In this document: positions 36,448-47,741 of the stretch, in pieces
Layout of the letters: every line of letters begins with the position of its first letter
Numbering within the stretch: the first letter of the stretch is position 1
Source of the DNA: Selaginella moellendorffii
Lineage: Eukaryota; Streptophyta; Lycopodiopsida; Selaginellales; Selaginellaceae
Assembly: GCF_000143415.4 (NCBI RefSeq)
Contig: NW_003314377.1
Coordinates: 375,285-439,284, forward strand
DNA: 64,000 nucleotides
Reading direction: 5' to 3'
The notes under the pieces: generated by a model
Database searches by the model: none
Told to the model about the DNA's origin: nothing
Seen by the model: only the letters and a program-made list of their open reading frames with translations
Made by a program: the position numbers and the translations under genes

Positions 36448-36872
36448 TGATCGACGATGATTCAGTATTTGGTATTTACAAATATCGGGAAGAGAATCGA
36501 ACCCGAAACGTTTGTTTTGGGAGACCGATGTCCTAAATGACTGGTCTAAGCTGTTTTTGTGAGCCGGCGAACCAGAATAATGGCTCCTTATTTAGGAAAA
36601 TTTTTGCATAAAAGTCCTTGTTGAGTGGACCCTTCGGCATCGAACCCGGGTCTTCTACAACGGTTTACCTCTACACTTACCTGATAGCCATCATCTCGGC
36701 AACCGGGTTCCCGTAATAATAAAATCATACCATGTACTTGAACCATATGACAGGGGTCTTTGCGAAATCCATGGCGTTTTTGTTAGATCGCCCACCAGAC
36801 GAGATTATTCCCCGCATTCGTGCTGCTCGGCGTTTCGTCCTTGGCAAAGCCCCCTCTTGGGTTCTGAATCGA

Positions 36873-37795
36873 TCATCGTGGTAATGGATCGTCAAGAGTT
36901 ATGGCCTGGGTTGCAATAGAAACTCGCAGAGCAATCTCCACAGCCGCAGGAGCTTTGCGATCTTCTGCTGGTGTGAATCTCATCAGTCCCAAAACTCCAC
37001 GTTTCGGCAATCCAACGAAACCTGTAGCGTGTGGCCATTCAAACGAGCATACCTCGGTATCATCCTCGGCTGCCTCGATGCCTGGAGAGTAACAGTCCCG
37101 GGAAGAACCATCATTTGCCCGAAACGAAATCACGATGGATCCCCTTGCATTCCCGCTGCCAGCCAAGTACCAGCTTGTGTAGAACTGAGCCCGAGCCGGA
37201 GACCAATCCACCGGGGCTGTCCAAGTGATGCCGAGATCAAGCTCGCTGTGTGTGCCAGCAAAAGAGAGCCTGAGGAGGACACAAACACCCGACTTGGAGC
37301 AGGGCTGAGACTGAAAACACGACTGTCCGCGAAGTTGATGCCTGTTTCTTCGCTGAGATCTCCAGCCAAGTGCTTCGCCAAGCTCTCCTCCAGCTCCAGA
37401 TAGACACTACTTGTAGTTGCAAGCGGGCACTTGCCTACCAGCTTTGAGCCAAACATGCTGGAGAGTCTCCAGTCTTGCAGCTTTCGGAAAACAACCTGCT
37501 CCAATGTCGTGCCTTCTTCGTCCCGATCGAAGTCACCGGAAGTGATAAGCAGCCTCTGGGAATGGTACATACCACTGTAAATCGTCTGCCTGTCCAGGAG
37601 CGTCGTGAGCCCAGCCTTGTCTCTACATGGGAGAAGCGTGAGCCATGGCGTGAGCCGTGGCGTTCTACAGAGTGCTTCTCTCGGGAGTGCTCGCTCTTGC
37701 TCCATTTCTTTCCTTTCACCACCCTCTTCATGCCAGGAGCGTCGAAAGCTCCTCCTCCTCCTGTCCGGTTTGCCTCGGGCCTCGACGAGAACCAA
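36873..37795 (-). pseudogene. Unrecognised gene family, copy 2 (right arm)
   Basis: The longest version of the family. Frame 37795-37130 includes GMYHSQRLLITSGDFDRDEE, QVVFRKLQDWRLSSMFGSK and YLELEESLAKHLAGDLSEET. Frame 37211-36873 supplies FYTSWYLAGSGNARGSI, ISFRANDGSSRDC and LMRFTPAEDRKAPAAVEI. The switch between the two frames near 37200-37300 is either an unresolved intron or a frameshift. I recognise no domain. The plus strand at 38130-38210 has a separate short coding-like stretch (GNEITLLKAMGVCTVLGDS) ending at a possible splice donor, so the arm may hold a divergent pair. Confidence 0.5.
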
Positions 37796-38605
37796 TTCGA
37801 GGAAGTTGATCGATGCGCAAAAGAGGCCCGAGAGAGCAGCTCGCCGCCAAGCCAGTGGGAGTGGAGCTCACGGCATTTCCAGAGGTGGACGTCGACGTCC
37901 AGCCAACGACGTGGGCTGCGCGATCGGATCGCCCACGCCCCAGCGCTCGTTGTTCCATCGCCCTTGCCATTTCTTTGATTCGAAACTTCCGGACCTGTTC
38001 CAAGCGATTCTTTCATCATCGTTTCGGGATTTGAGGACTTACGAGCTGGAAGATCGACAAAAGAAAGGGCAAAAGGAGGATAGGGTTCGATTTTACCTCT
38101 CAAAAGCTTGGAGTAAGAGTTCGCACCCTTGGAGGCATGGAGGGCAATGAGATCACTCTTCTGAAGGCCATGGGTGTTTGCACTGTGCTGGGAGATTCTC
38201 TCCAAGGGCAAGTAAATCTGTGCTTGAATTCTTTCTAGTAGTTGAGTTTATATGTATGGAAAGTGTGGGCTCATTGAGATGCATTTGATTGAGCAGGATG
38301 AAACACGATGATCAGTGTGTACGTGTTGCATGAGTGTGGTAAGCAAGCAATCCACCTCTATGCATACTTATGTCTAGAAGGGACAAAATGGGTTGATGTT
38401 TTGCCAGGTAGCAATTTTGTCTCTACCCAGGTTGTTCTTATTAGCATGTATATTGAGTGCAATAGTCTTGAAGTTCAAGTATCTTTTAGTGGAGTTTTGA
38501 GCCTTGGACAATTGTCATTTAGCACATATAGTTGGCATGGAAAGTTGCAATATACATTTGTGATAGAGCAAAATGCACTAGGAAGGCTTGAGATAAAAAT
38601 GTGAT

Positions 38606-40612
38606 GAATGATGGGATAAAGTGAAAGTGATAGATCCAGAAAACAATTGAGAACTCACCAAGAAATCATAAAAGCTCATATATGAAAAAAGTTGATGCAA
38701 CCTTGTGGCTGAAATCCAAGCTGGAACCCATGCACCAAGGTAGTAAAACCTGAAGACAAAAGAGAAGAGGTGAAAGAAAATGGGGAAAAAAGAAAAAAAA
38801 AAAAAAAGTCATTACATAGTGGCGATGATTATGAGCATGTGGAAGCTCATGGCCAATTTTATTGGCGAGCACATATGAACCACCCTCCACTTAGCACTAG
38901 ATGAAGTAGAGGCTAAGCCACTGTGAAGAAAATTTGGAGGACAAAGTGAACTTTTTGAGAAGAACAAGTTGTTCAGGAGAAAAGATGATTAAACTAGGAA
39001 CTTTGGAGTCAATGTCTGCCTTGGTTTGCTCAATTGAAGCCCTACATTGCTCGTCAAGGGCAAGGATCTTCATGTCACGAGCATGAAGCTTGTCCATGTT
39101 GGAAAGTTGGAAGTTTGTAGTATGGCACAAAGATAGCGCAAGCAATAATACTTGGAAATCTATGAAAGTACAAGTAGTCTAATCAAATAAAGAGGCTGGG
39201 CTACTCTCACTCATAATTGTTGTTCCCACTCCAAAGGTCACGGACACCATAGAATGCACGTGCTTCATTGGAGTACCATGATGAAGGCTCTAAGACTAAG
39301 CTGCAATTGAGAGGAGATCCTCCACATAAGGTCCACGCTTGAAAAGAAATGATGTCATCAGAAGAGCCTCTACTAGGAAGATTGGCGACTCTTGAAGTTG
39401 GCCATCACTCTGATCAAACTAATTGTGAAAGCCTGTGTAAATAGTATTGCACTGGAACATGTTGAACTCAGGCTGTGATGGATCTTCGATCAACTCAAGA
39501 AAGATAACAATCAGCGAGTGGGGAAAAGGTGTCAAGGAAGATAATATTGGCTCGAAGGATATTGATTGGCTTTGAGATAGTCCTGGAGGCTATTCTTGAA
39601 GCTTTCCCAACAAAGAGTGTCCACAAGCATTATAGAAACAAGAAGTTCAGTGATTGTCGCTAATCTCTATTATGCCGAGTGACCAATTTGTGATGCCTCA
39701 AACCTAATCATGCCAAACTTGTCCAATGATGAGGGAGTCCTTCAAAGGTGTGGAGCTGAACTTTTGGTAGTTTACCACCACAAAGTTCAAAAAAGATTCC
39801 ACCCCATTAATGTAAACTCGAACACTACATCAAATGCCCGTGGGGATAACAATGTAGTTTGCAAACATCTTTAGGATCAGAGTTGTGCTTCTAGAGACTT
39901 GAAAACCTGCTCTTGTGGCTGAAGTGATCACATTGCTCCCAAATCCAAAATTGACAAAAGCATTGATGATGGGAGAACTATCGCCAAAGCCTATAGGTGC
40001 AAAAATTGCATCTAGATTAGAAGAGGAGGCTATGTCAATGATGTGCACATCCAATAGGAAAGAGGCTATGGCGTTAGTAGACCTTGTAAAGTCTTTTAGA
40101 TGCTATCTAAAGCTAGGAATCATACATGAAAGCTCACACCACAAAAAGGTGACAAATGTTTCCATCAATTGTTGAAGTGCACACTCCAAGTCCCTACCAA
40201 AGAAAGGTGCAAGATATCTGGGAAGGAGAGGCGTGAATGGGAGTTTGCATGCCACCTTTAGTGTTGGATTAGTGATTGCTGAAGGAGTTGGATTGCCATC
40301 AATTTTCTCTTGATTAGTTGTTTTCTTCTTTTGTGCTCATGTGGCTATTGTCTTTGCAAACTCTTCCTTGGGATCCTGATTGCATTGAGTTGTCCCATTA
40401 GAGATTTTCCTTTGTTGGAAGATGACGAAGGTACATCCTCGATTGCATGCTGCTCAAGCTGTTGTTAGTAGTGATCCTTCACTTGTGTTATAGTGCTATT
40501 ATCAGTGAATGGTTGCTCTTGGACACATTGAAAACGTGGTTGTCACAACTCTAGATAAAGCTTCCAACACCTCTCTATAGTGTGAGTTGTGATGTTGCAA
40601 TGGGAGCAATAC
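38606..40612 (-). pseudogene. Degenerate retroelement region with copia-like gag zinc knuckle
   Basis: Reading from 40612 on the minus strand, the first codons give YCSHCNITTHTIERCWKL. This is a C-X2-C-X4-H-X4-C zinc knuckle followed by the Trp typical of Ty1/copia gag. Downstream the frame is full of stops. An open segment at 40054-39830 (FGSNVITSATRAGFQV) has no clear family. The knuckle begins directly at the end of the LTR at 40613, so that LTR element probably inserted in this gag gene. The other half of the gag was not found. Confidence 0.45.
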
Positions 40613-42424
40613 TGTAAGCGACTAAGGTTTCCATTTTACTTTAGTCATTTAACCGCACCTCCGACCACTTGGAGGAGTCTCATTCACAACCTCCATAAGT
40701 CCCAGTTAGGACTTGGGGCTTGCTAGCCCCGAGAATAGCATCCATGCCACTTAACCTTTGCACTTGGTCCAAGTGCTCCACGTGTCTGATCAGGCACCAC
40801 CGACATGTCGGCCTGTTACATTAAGGCCATGCCCATTCACCTTGGTCACACCGGTGGTCTAATGCCACTTGCATTATAGTCCCGTCTCTCAAAGACTGGG
40901 CCATCCGTCCGTGAGTGATCATCCCAGATTTACTCCTTAACATCCTTAGGATGCCCGCAGACATGGGGAATAGCCTTCCCCGACAACTCTTTTCCAGTCC
41001 CCACCAAGTCCCTTTCTGTCCATGGCCATGTTCGCCATTGAGGAAGGGCAGAATGAGTAGAGTATAGACCTTTGATCAAACGATCATAAGCTAGAGCTTT
41101 CTCCAGGAAGAAGGTCAAAGGTCAAAGCGATCAGTCCTTATGAACACTGCCACTAGATCAAGGCTCGCAGGCTCGACCTCTAAATCCCACTATCCTTTGG
41201 GATTTCTTCACCATGTGACCGTATCCTTGGTCACTGCACTAGAGGACTGCTCCTCTTCCCTTTCACCGTTTGGGACTTTGGGACAACATTTCGGAACACC
41301 GTGGCCTTACGCAAGCCTCATGGGTACTCTCCCTACCTTTCGCCTTTAAGTGCTCTAGCCATGGGCTTAGAGTTAGGTTCCGTTGAGCCACGCTAGGTAT
41401 CCAAGTAGGTAGTGCCACCCACACTTGGATTGGGAGCATCGGCCAGTCGATCTCCCGGGGGAACTATAGCTGGCTCTTGAACACTTCACCAAGCTACCCC
41501 ACTTATCGGTCTGCGTTCACTCTAGTCTTGGACTTCCCAGTGGGCAGCTCATCACCCAACACTGGGTATAGCCTTCCTGGGCCAAATTGGCCTTTCCTAG
41601 CCCAACTGGCTCCACTGCAGTCCTCCCCCTTAATATACTTTTGGAGCTCACCAAACCCCCCAGGGTCTGGGAGACGAACACTTTGGGCTTTCACCCTCTC
41701 AGACTCGAACTCGGACTTGGACTCGGACTTGGACTTGGAGTTAGACTTGGACTCAAACTCAGACTCGGGCTCGGGCTCGGTCTCGGCCTCTGTCTCGGTC
41801 TCGGTCCCGATCTCGGTCTTGGTCTTGGTCCCGGTCTCGGTCTCGACTTCAGACTCCATCTCGGGTCCATCTCGGACTCCATCTCGGGTCCATCTCGGAC
41901 TCCATCTCGGGTCCATCTCGGACTCCATCTCGGGTCCATCTCGGACTCCATCTCGGATCCATCTCGGACTCCATCTCGGATCCATCTCGGACTCCATCTC
42001 GAACTCCATCTCGGGTCCATCTCGGACTCCACCTCGGACTCCATCTCGGACTCCATCTCGGGTCCATCTCGGACTCCATCTCGGGTCCATCTCATACTCC
42101 ATCTCGGACTCCATCTGGGACTCCATCTCGGACTCCATCTCGAACTCCATCTCGGGTCCATCTCGGACTCCATGTCGTGTCCATCTCGGACTCTTCCACG
42201 TGTCATGTTTTGGTCCTCTTGTGTCTCCTTTTCTAGAGACTCACTCATGGCTCGCCTTGTGCTTTTTCCTCGAGCACTTCGTTGGGAGTTCCACTCCCGC
42301 TCTTGACTTTTCAAGTCGGAGCTTTTGGTCCAAACATGTTATGCTTGTTTGGCTTTCGCTTCGGCCACTACCATGTGGCACCCTTTCGGCTCCACTTTGG
42401 GGCCTATGGATTTTGTGTCTCACA
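40613..42424 (-). repeat. 3' LTR of a minisatellite-bearing LTR element (minus strand)
   Basis: 1,812 bp, minus-strand TGTGAGACACAAAATCC to CGCTTACA. It is preceded on the minus strand by a polypurine-like tract (TGGGTGGTGGAG, complement of about 42426-42437) and by internal sequence matching 62740-63324, which defines it as a 3' LTR. It contains a long minisatellite at about 41700-42190. It ends next to the copia-like gag at 40612. Confidence 0.8.
41700..42190. repeat. Minisatellite of 12-24 bp units inside the LTR
   Basis: Alternating units CTCCATCTCGGA and CTCCATCTCGGGTCCATCT repeat more than 20 times, preceded by a degenerate 6-bp array (CTCGGA/CTCGGT). All frames are open on both strands because the period is a multiple of three, producing long spurious ORFs such as repeats of MESEMDPRWSPRW. 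Equivalent arrays are at about 30668-30860, 59110-59470 and 63550-63925. Confidence 0.9.
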
Positions 42425-43025
42425 ACTCCACCACCCATAGACGAAGTTTGATGTCCTCATTGAACGATGAACCAATTGATAAAGTAATACCAACATGTAT
42501 TACCCTTCCCATCCTTGGCACCTAGCTAATATTTGTCTATGGTTTGACACCAAAGGCTCACCATGCCTTGTCCATCCTCTAAGGGGCATAGCCTTTCCAA
42601 CTTAGAGGTTCATTCAACCATTTGTGGTGGTTCTCTCCTTTTATTGGTTTAGTTCTCGCTAAACCTGTTAGAGACACCTTTTCTAACTCAATCCCACTAC
42701 TCATTCTCGAGTGGTCTCACTTTCCATCGATATAACCCTTGCACTTTGGAACTTTTAATTCTGACTTCTCGAAGTCAATTTCTTAGGTGTCTCCGACACT
42801 TTGCATTGCACATATTGTGCAACTCCACTTCCCCATCCTAGGAAGTTCTCTACTTGAGGGCAACATCATCCTCTCTTCGATTTTTTGCCACCTTTGGCAC
42901 TAGGTTTCAGTTATCGTAATTCGTGCTATGGTTGTCCATGGCCCTATCATTTGGCTACTTTACCACTCCATCCCTTGGAGCTTCCACCTTCACCAAATCG
43001 GAGCAATTGGGAACCTATCTTTGAT
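42425..43025 (-). mobile_element. Internal 3' part of the minus-strand LTR element, truncated
   Basis: Reverse-complement match to about 62740-63324 of the plus-strand family member, for example the blocks around 'ccatcctaggaagtt' and 'cacctttggcact'. Homology ends at about 43025, exactly where the terminal repeat of the DNA transposon begins. The 5' part of this retroelement is not found on the other side. Confidence 0.75.
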
Positions 43026-43047
43026 GCTCTATTTCGTTAAAGTGGGA
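43026..43047 (+). repeat. Left terminal inverted repeat
   Basis: Starts GCTCTATTTCGTTAAAGTGG and ends GA. A partial second copy of its inner part (GTAAAATGGGAC) follows at about 43056. The first G may be shared with flanking DNA. Confidence 0.85.
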
Positions 43048-43214
43048 TTTATTCAGTAAAATGGGACTAGGTACAAATTTTCAAGTATTTGAAAATGACG
43101 TGAAATTATATGTTTTTTGTCCAGGGGCTAGACATATCTGGGGCATGGTGACTAGCGCGGTGACTTTATGTCCAGACTGAGTCCATCTGGTTGTATAATA
43201 AATCTCATTGTCAA

Positions 43215-44612
43215 GGTGAACAAGCCGAATCTGAAGCTAAAGAAGAGCGATGGCATGCGCGCACACACTATTTGTTTGTTCATTGAGCGTGTGGTGAGCT
43301 TTCCAAGATGAACGTCATTCCTATTAGCCAGACATATAACTTAATGGTAAGAACATTTAGATATTATTCAATGTTATCTTTTTCTAACGAATCTAATTGT
43401 GAAGGTGTAGCAAGAGGCATTGCTAGTCTGGAGAAGTCATTTAACTCATTTGACCCTTAGTGTATTTTCATGAAACTAAATAACATTCATATTATTAAGG
43501 AATTTCTCTAGTACCTTTTTTTTACGACATAGAGGCTTGCATTTCTTTCAAAGGTGATTTAGTAAAAGGCCTGAGGGCACATGCCATTCTATTTCTCAGA
43601 CCGGTATTAAAATATACTAGTGCAAAGGGAAAAAGGTATTTGGTGATCAAGTAAATGGCATGAGGGCACACGCCATTATAAGCCTAAGCGCTAGTGGACA
43701 CCTCCTTTTTGGTACTCTCAGCGGTACTATCATCCTTCTCCGGGTCAGTTGTTTTGCTTTGGATTGTTGTCTCTGACATTACTGGGGCGTTCACGATAGT
43801 TGTTAATGTTGCCGTTTGTTCAGAAAAATGATCACCTGGAGTATAGTACGGGGAGTTTGGAAGACTTATATATTCTACATCTTCACCTATCTCCTTCTCT
43901 GTCTCCTTTTCTGCCTCACTTACAGATTTGTGCTTGCCATGAGAACGCTCTTCACCCTAAAATATGGAGTTCGTTGTGTTATAAAAGGAAACCAACACAC
44001 ACGCTGCAAGGGAATGATGGTACATAAAGCATGTAAGCCCACAATATGGGTTTATGTGCCATTAATATGGGCCACACGCCATATTATTAGATTTATGCAC
44101 GTGTGATTGGTAAATGCATATGTCACATCATCTTTGTTTTACCTCACACACTATATCAGGCCTAATGAACCATATCACATGTGCGCACATGCTATATATA
44201 TGGAGAAGTATTATGCAAGGATATAAATTCAATGCATGATTGTGGAGAGCAATGGCATGAAGCCACATGCTAAATAACATTTTAGAGAAAGAATTAAAAT
44301 AGAAACATGCAAACAGTACTGAGTGGACCAAGACTTAGAAGTGCACAATTGAATGAGGTATTTCTAATAAATATTTCACTCATCACTCACCTCATATAGG
44401 AATGGCTACCACTCTCAAATGGCGTATCGCCTCATGCCATCACCTCGCAATTTGTTATAACAATCCGATGAATTCATATTCGGCTTGTTCACCTTGAACT
44501 TTAAGTAAGATTTGCTAGAACAACTAAGAATTTATACTTGTTATTTGTATCATCTCACCATAAGGCCACATGCCATCACGCCTCCTCTGATTCAGATTCG
44601 GATTGTTCACCT
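43215..44612. repeat. Triplicated acidic-exon-plus-palindrome module
   Basis: GTGAACAAGCCGAATCTGAA occurs after an AG at about 43217 (+). Near-copies lie on the minus strand at about 44490 (GTGAACAAGCCGAATATGAA) and at 44610 (GTGAACAATCCGAATCTGAA). Each is followed within about 15-50 bp by a 22-bp palindrome (43250, 44419, 44555). The 44610 copy serves as the last exon of the transposase-like gene, encoding GEQSESESEEA. The others look like decayed duplicates of that terminal exon, one inverted. Confidence 0.65.
43700..44550. other. Transposon 3' flank without clear gene
   Basis: ORFs at 43800-44027, 43816-44106 and 44331-44128 are short and overlap palindromes. No gene is supported here. 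Palindromes at 44061, 44252 and 44419 lie in this stretch. Confidence 0.5.
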
Positions 44613-47600
44613 TGAAATAAAATACATTAGAAACTTAGTAAAGGAATATTAATGAATCTCACCTTGAACCCGGGTTATGAATGCTCTTGTTGCATCTCTT
44701 GCATGGTCTGGCAAGGTGATGGTGGCATTCTGCTTCCGCATCCAACCATGCACAACATTATCCACCGATATGCTCATGCTGGGATCCCTTGGATTCAGCA
44801 CCCATCTCTTTTCTAGGCAATCCTTCGTATATCTGGAACTTGGCTTGAACCACTCCACAGTTACATTGAAGGAGTTAGTTTCCGCGTCCTCCTCTGCATC
44901 AGTGATGCAGCGCCCCACCCATATCATTTGTTTCTTATTACTGGGTCTAACAAGCACGACCATTCCTTTGTAGACCTGTACTGGATTGAATGCTGAATCC
45001 GGCTTCTTGTTCCTCGGCCCACAATAGTGATCCTCAACATCGTTATCTGTCACTGCATTTCCAGAGGACATTGTTTCGCTACTATCTGGTGCTCTGGGTT
45101 CTGGCCAAAAGGACTCTTCCAATTCTTCATATACAACCGGCCCATTTTGGATAGCAGATATAATCTTCTCCCAGTATTCGAGCAAAGGCTTGCACCTCTG
45201 AAAATAGGATTCTCCACCAAACACCAACCCCCTCTTCCAGAAGGCAATATGCTGTCTAATCCCGGCCACTATACTTTCCTGGTCTTTGAGTCCATCCAGG
45301 TGCATCGGCCGTGGGGAACCCTGAGGAATCATAGGTTCCCCAGTTATGGGATCTCTCTTGAAGAGTTCAATGCCGTCCACTGGCAGCCACACTGTGTCCC
45401 ATTCTCTCATCTTGTACCTCATCACTGGAGCACCGTCATGCATGCTGAAATGAAACTGAAGAGGCTTGGAGTGGCCAATCAGCATTTCGGATCCGTCCCT
45501 GATGTAGCCTCTTACAAACCCCTTAAAGTCTGGAACCTCTGTCACAAGTGCAGCTTCAACAGTGCCTTTGATGCAATTTTGGAATTCATCGTAGAGTTGT
45601 GGGAGGGTGAGGACATTGGATCGCCGGAGGGACTCTGCCAGGTGACTGAATATGGCATCGACGTCTTCATGAGTGTGCCCAACCATGAGAAAGCCAAGTG
45701 TAACCGTTTCAAATATGCCTTTGGCAACAAGCATTGCCAAGTACGCGAAGACGTACATGTTTTTGTTCTCACTGCCAGCATTGTCTGTTTGGAGCAGAAG
45801 ATGGGGTGGAAGGCCATATCGGCCGCAAGAACTTCCTTGAGATTCTACTTCGTTTGGATGAGGCTGTGCATTCACCGGGGACCAGCCTCGTCGGAATGGC
45901 ATGAGGCCTCACGTGATAACCCTACAACATATTCACTGGGATGGCATGGGGCCCCACGCGATACTGCAAGCCTTTGCTCCTCCTCCAGCTGAACCCTGTA
46001 TGGGGTTCAATCGACAAGGGCCTTATGCAAGGGTTGGCCGTTCAGCTCAGTCTGCACACTTTGCAGAGACCTTAAGTGTTTTGCTAGGGACACAATCATC
46101 ATGTTTGCACCCCCGCCACCCCATAGAGGTACAAAGAAGTTCCCATAGTTCTGGGCACCATGCCCATGAGCGATTATGCCAAACAGAGACACAGGCAGCT
46201 GCATGGATGAAGAGATTGCCTTGGGGGCAGGATTGAGTCGAGGTAAGCACGTCTTTTTCTGGTCCATTTTGTCGTGGATGATGCAGAGGTAAGAGTCAGG
46301 TCTCTCCATGGAGAGAATCCTGTTATGATAATATGCAGTCCTGCAGCTTCTCTGCTCGATGTTGTGGTCGAGCCGCCTTCTAACCAACGTCTCTCGCTCT
46401 TGAGCGCTGCAAGAATTCTTCGACAAAGCCATTTTGATAGCAGTGCACTCGTCACACTTTGAAAAGATGGAGTACTTTCCTATACTCACATCCCTGAACC
46501 TGTTGCTCCACAATCTACTAAATCTAGATTGGCTCAGCTTCCTGTAGCCATTACTCTGGAGTTCCCGATTCACATCTTCCAATATGGCCCCCTTGGTATA
46601 CATGGAAGGGAGAACTCGTTGGGTGTCTCGTGTTCCATCTTCCAAGAGGCGGGTTTTATGTGGTTGCTACTCGCTACATGTCTCAACAAACCTCCTGAAG
46701 ATGCCTCTCCATNNNNNNNNNNNNNNNNNNNNNNNNNNNNNNNNNNNNNNNNNNNNNNNNNNNNNNNNNNNNNNNNNNNNNNNNNNNNNNNNNNNNNNNN
46801 NNNNNNNNNNNNTGTTCCTCGAACTCAGTTTTGATTCTGTAGAATGTGGTTCGAGGGACTCCATAAATGATTCTCCATGCCTTCATGCAGACCAAACCCC
46901 TCTGGAAGACCATGCCCCCCACCTGATGTTCTGAAGCATCAACAGATGACCGTAATGCCTCATACACAAAATTGCGAGCTGCCTTCCAGGACAATGTCTT
47001 GTATCTTGCTCTCTCCTCTTCAATAGCATCCCAATCAGCATGTTGACAGCACCTCCTCTTGCAACAAGCAACTGTCGAGACCATTCGAACCTCCATCGCC
47101 ATTTTCTGCCTTTTCGGTTCGTTGCTCAGATCCCTTTGGCTGCGCTTTAGGAAGGTGTACTTTCTTTTCCCATGAAGAGATGTTCTGTCATCAGTTGTAG
47201 TGGTGTTTGATTGTGAATCCTTCACATTCTCAAACACTAAGTGCCTCAATTTCCACCGCACAATGCTTCCAATAGTCAGACTGTTTTCTTCTGTGTCAAC
47301 AACCTCTAAAATCACAACTCCAATATCATCCCAGCCCAATTCTTGATTAGCAACCGCATCTCTTGGATCGACAACTGTGGCTAAGCCCTCAGCTACCACC
47401 TCCCCCTCGGGGTTGTTTAGAAACACCTTTGCCTGAATCCATGTAGCACGGTTTTTAAGATCCACGGAGGGAACATGCGTCGCACTTGCGCTGTCCCCAA
47501 CATCTGCTTTCTTCTGAAGATTTTTCAAGGCAACAACAACATTTACCCCGACGACCATCTCTCCTTGTTCAATAGCGACCACATTCCCATCGAAGACAGT

Positions 47601-47741
47601 CTCTACTGATACAGCAGCATTGCCTTCCCCAAGCCTTTGACAGTGTATAACAAAGTTCCGATCCATAGACACAAGGGTCCCTTTTGCAACTCTCTTCCCA
47701 CCATTCAAAATGTAAACCTTTTCCCCAACCCTGAAGGCCAT
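44576..47741 (-). CDS. DUF7869-type transposase candidate, multi-exon, spanning an assembly gap
   Basis: Starts at ATG 47741 directly after an acceptor-like CAG. The N-terminal part (MAFRVGEKVYILNGGKRV) has no recognised domain and is followed by a Lys/Arg-rich segment and Cys-rich CCKRRCCQHADWD. After the 100-N gap come FSKCDECTAIKMALSK (metal-ligand-like) and CIIHDKMDQKKTCLPRL (first Asp). After intron 45864-45964 come LLLQTDNAGSENKN (second Asp) and LMVGHTHEDVDAIFSHLAES. These motifs are typical of DUF7869 proteins, which look like RNase H-fold transposases (inference). A last exon, 44576-44610, joins across a 52-bp intron and ends in an acidic tail. A TGA at about 46007 interrupts the frame just before the 101-bp intron. 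That intron holds two palindromes. Exon structure around the gap is unresolved. Confidence 0.7.
45864..45964 (-). other. Intron of the transposase-like gene holding two palindromes
   Basis: GTATCG...TGCACAG on the minus strand, phase 0, joining QLEEEQRLA to PHPNEVESQGSS. Palindromes 45896-45917 and 45941-45962 together fill 44 of its 101 bases; the second starts two bases inside the donor. Confidence 0.65.
46713..46812. other. Assembly gap (100 N)
   Basis: Exactly 100 unknown bases inside the transposase-like gene; real length unknown. Coding sequence is open on both sides (TFYRIKTEFEE before the gap on the minus strand), with an acceptor-like TAG between the gap and QPHKTRLLEDG. Confidence 0.95.

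Larger units (their letters stand above)
34885..38605 (-). repeat. Right arm of the large inverted duplication
   Basis: Reverse-complement copy of about 10530-14090. It retains several hundred bases missing from the left arm (about 37430-37910). Over 35874-36450 the two arms are nearly identical by eye. Elsewhere, especially 34885-35640, divergence and indels are considerable. Confidence 0.85.

Noticed and set aside
41503-42314. Long overlapping ORFs of up to 324 codons on both strands (for example repeats of MESEMDPRWSPRW)
   Set aside because: They are translations of a minisatellite whose period is a multiple of three, inside an LTR; every frame is open and the same happens in the other LTR copies.
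45027-45992. A 321-codon plus-strand ORF
   Set aside because: It is the antisense shadow of the transposase-like gene, which has the recognisable motifs on the minus strand.
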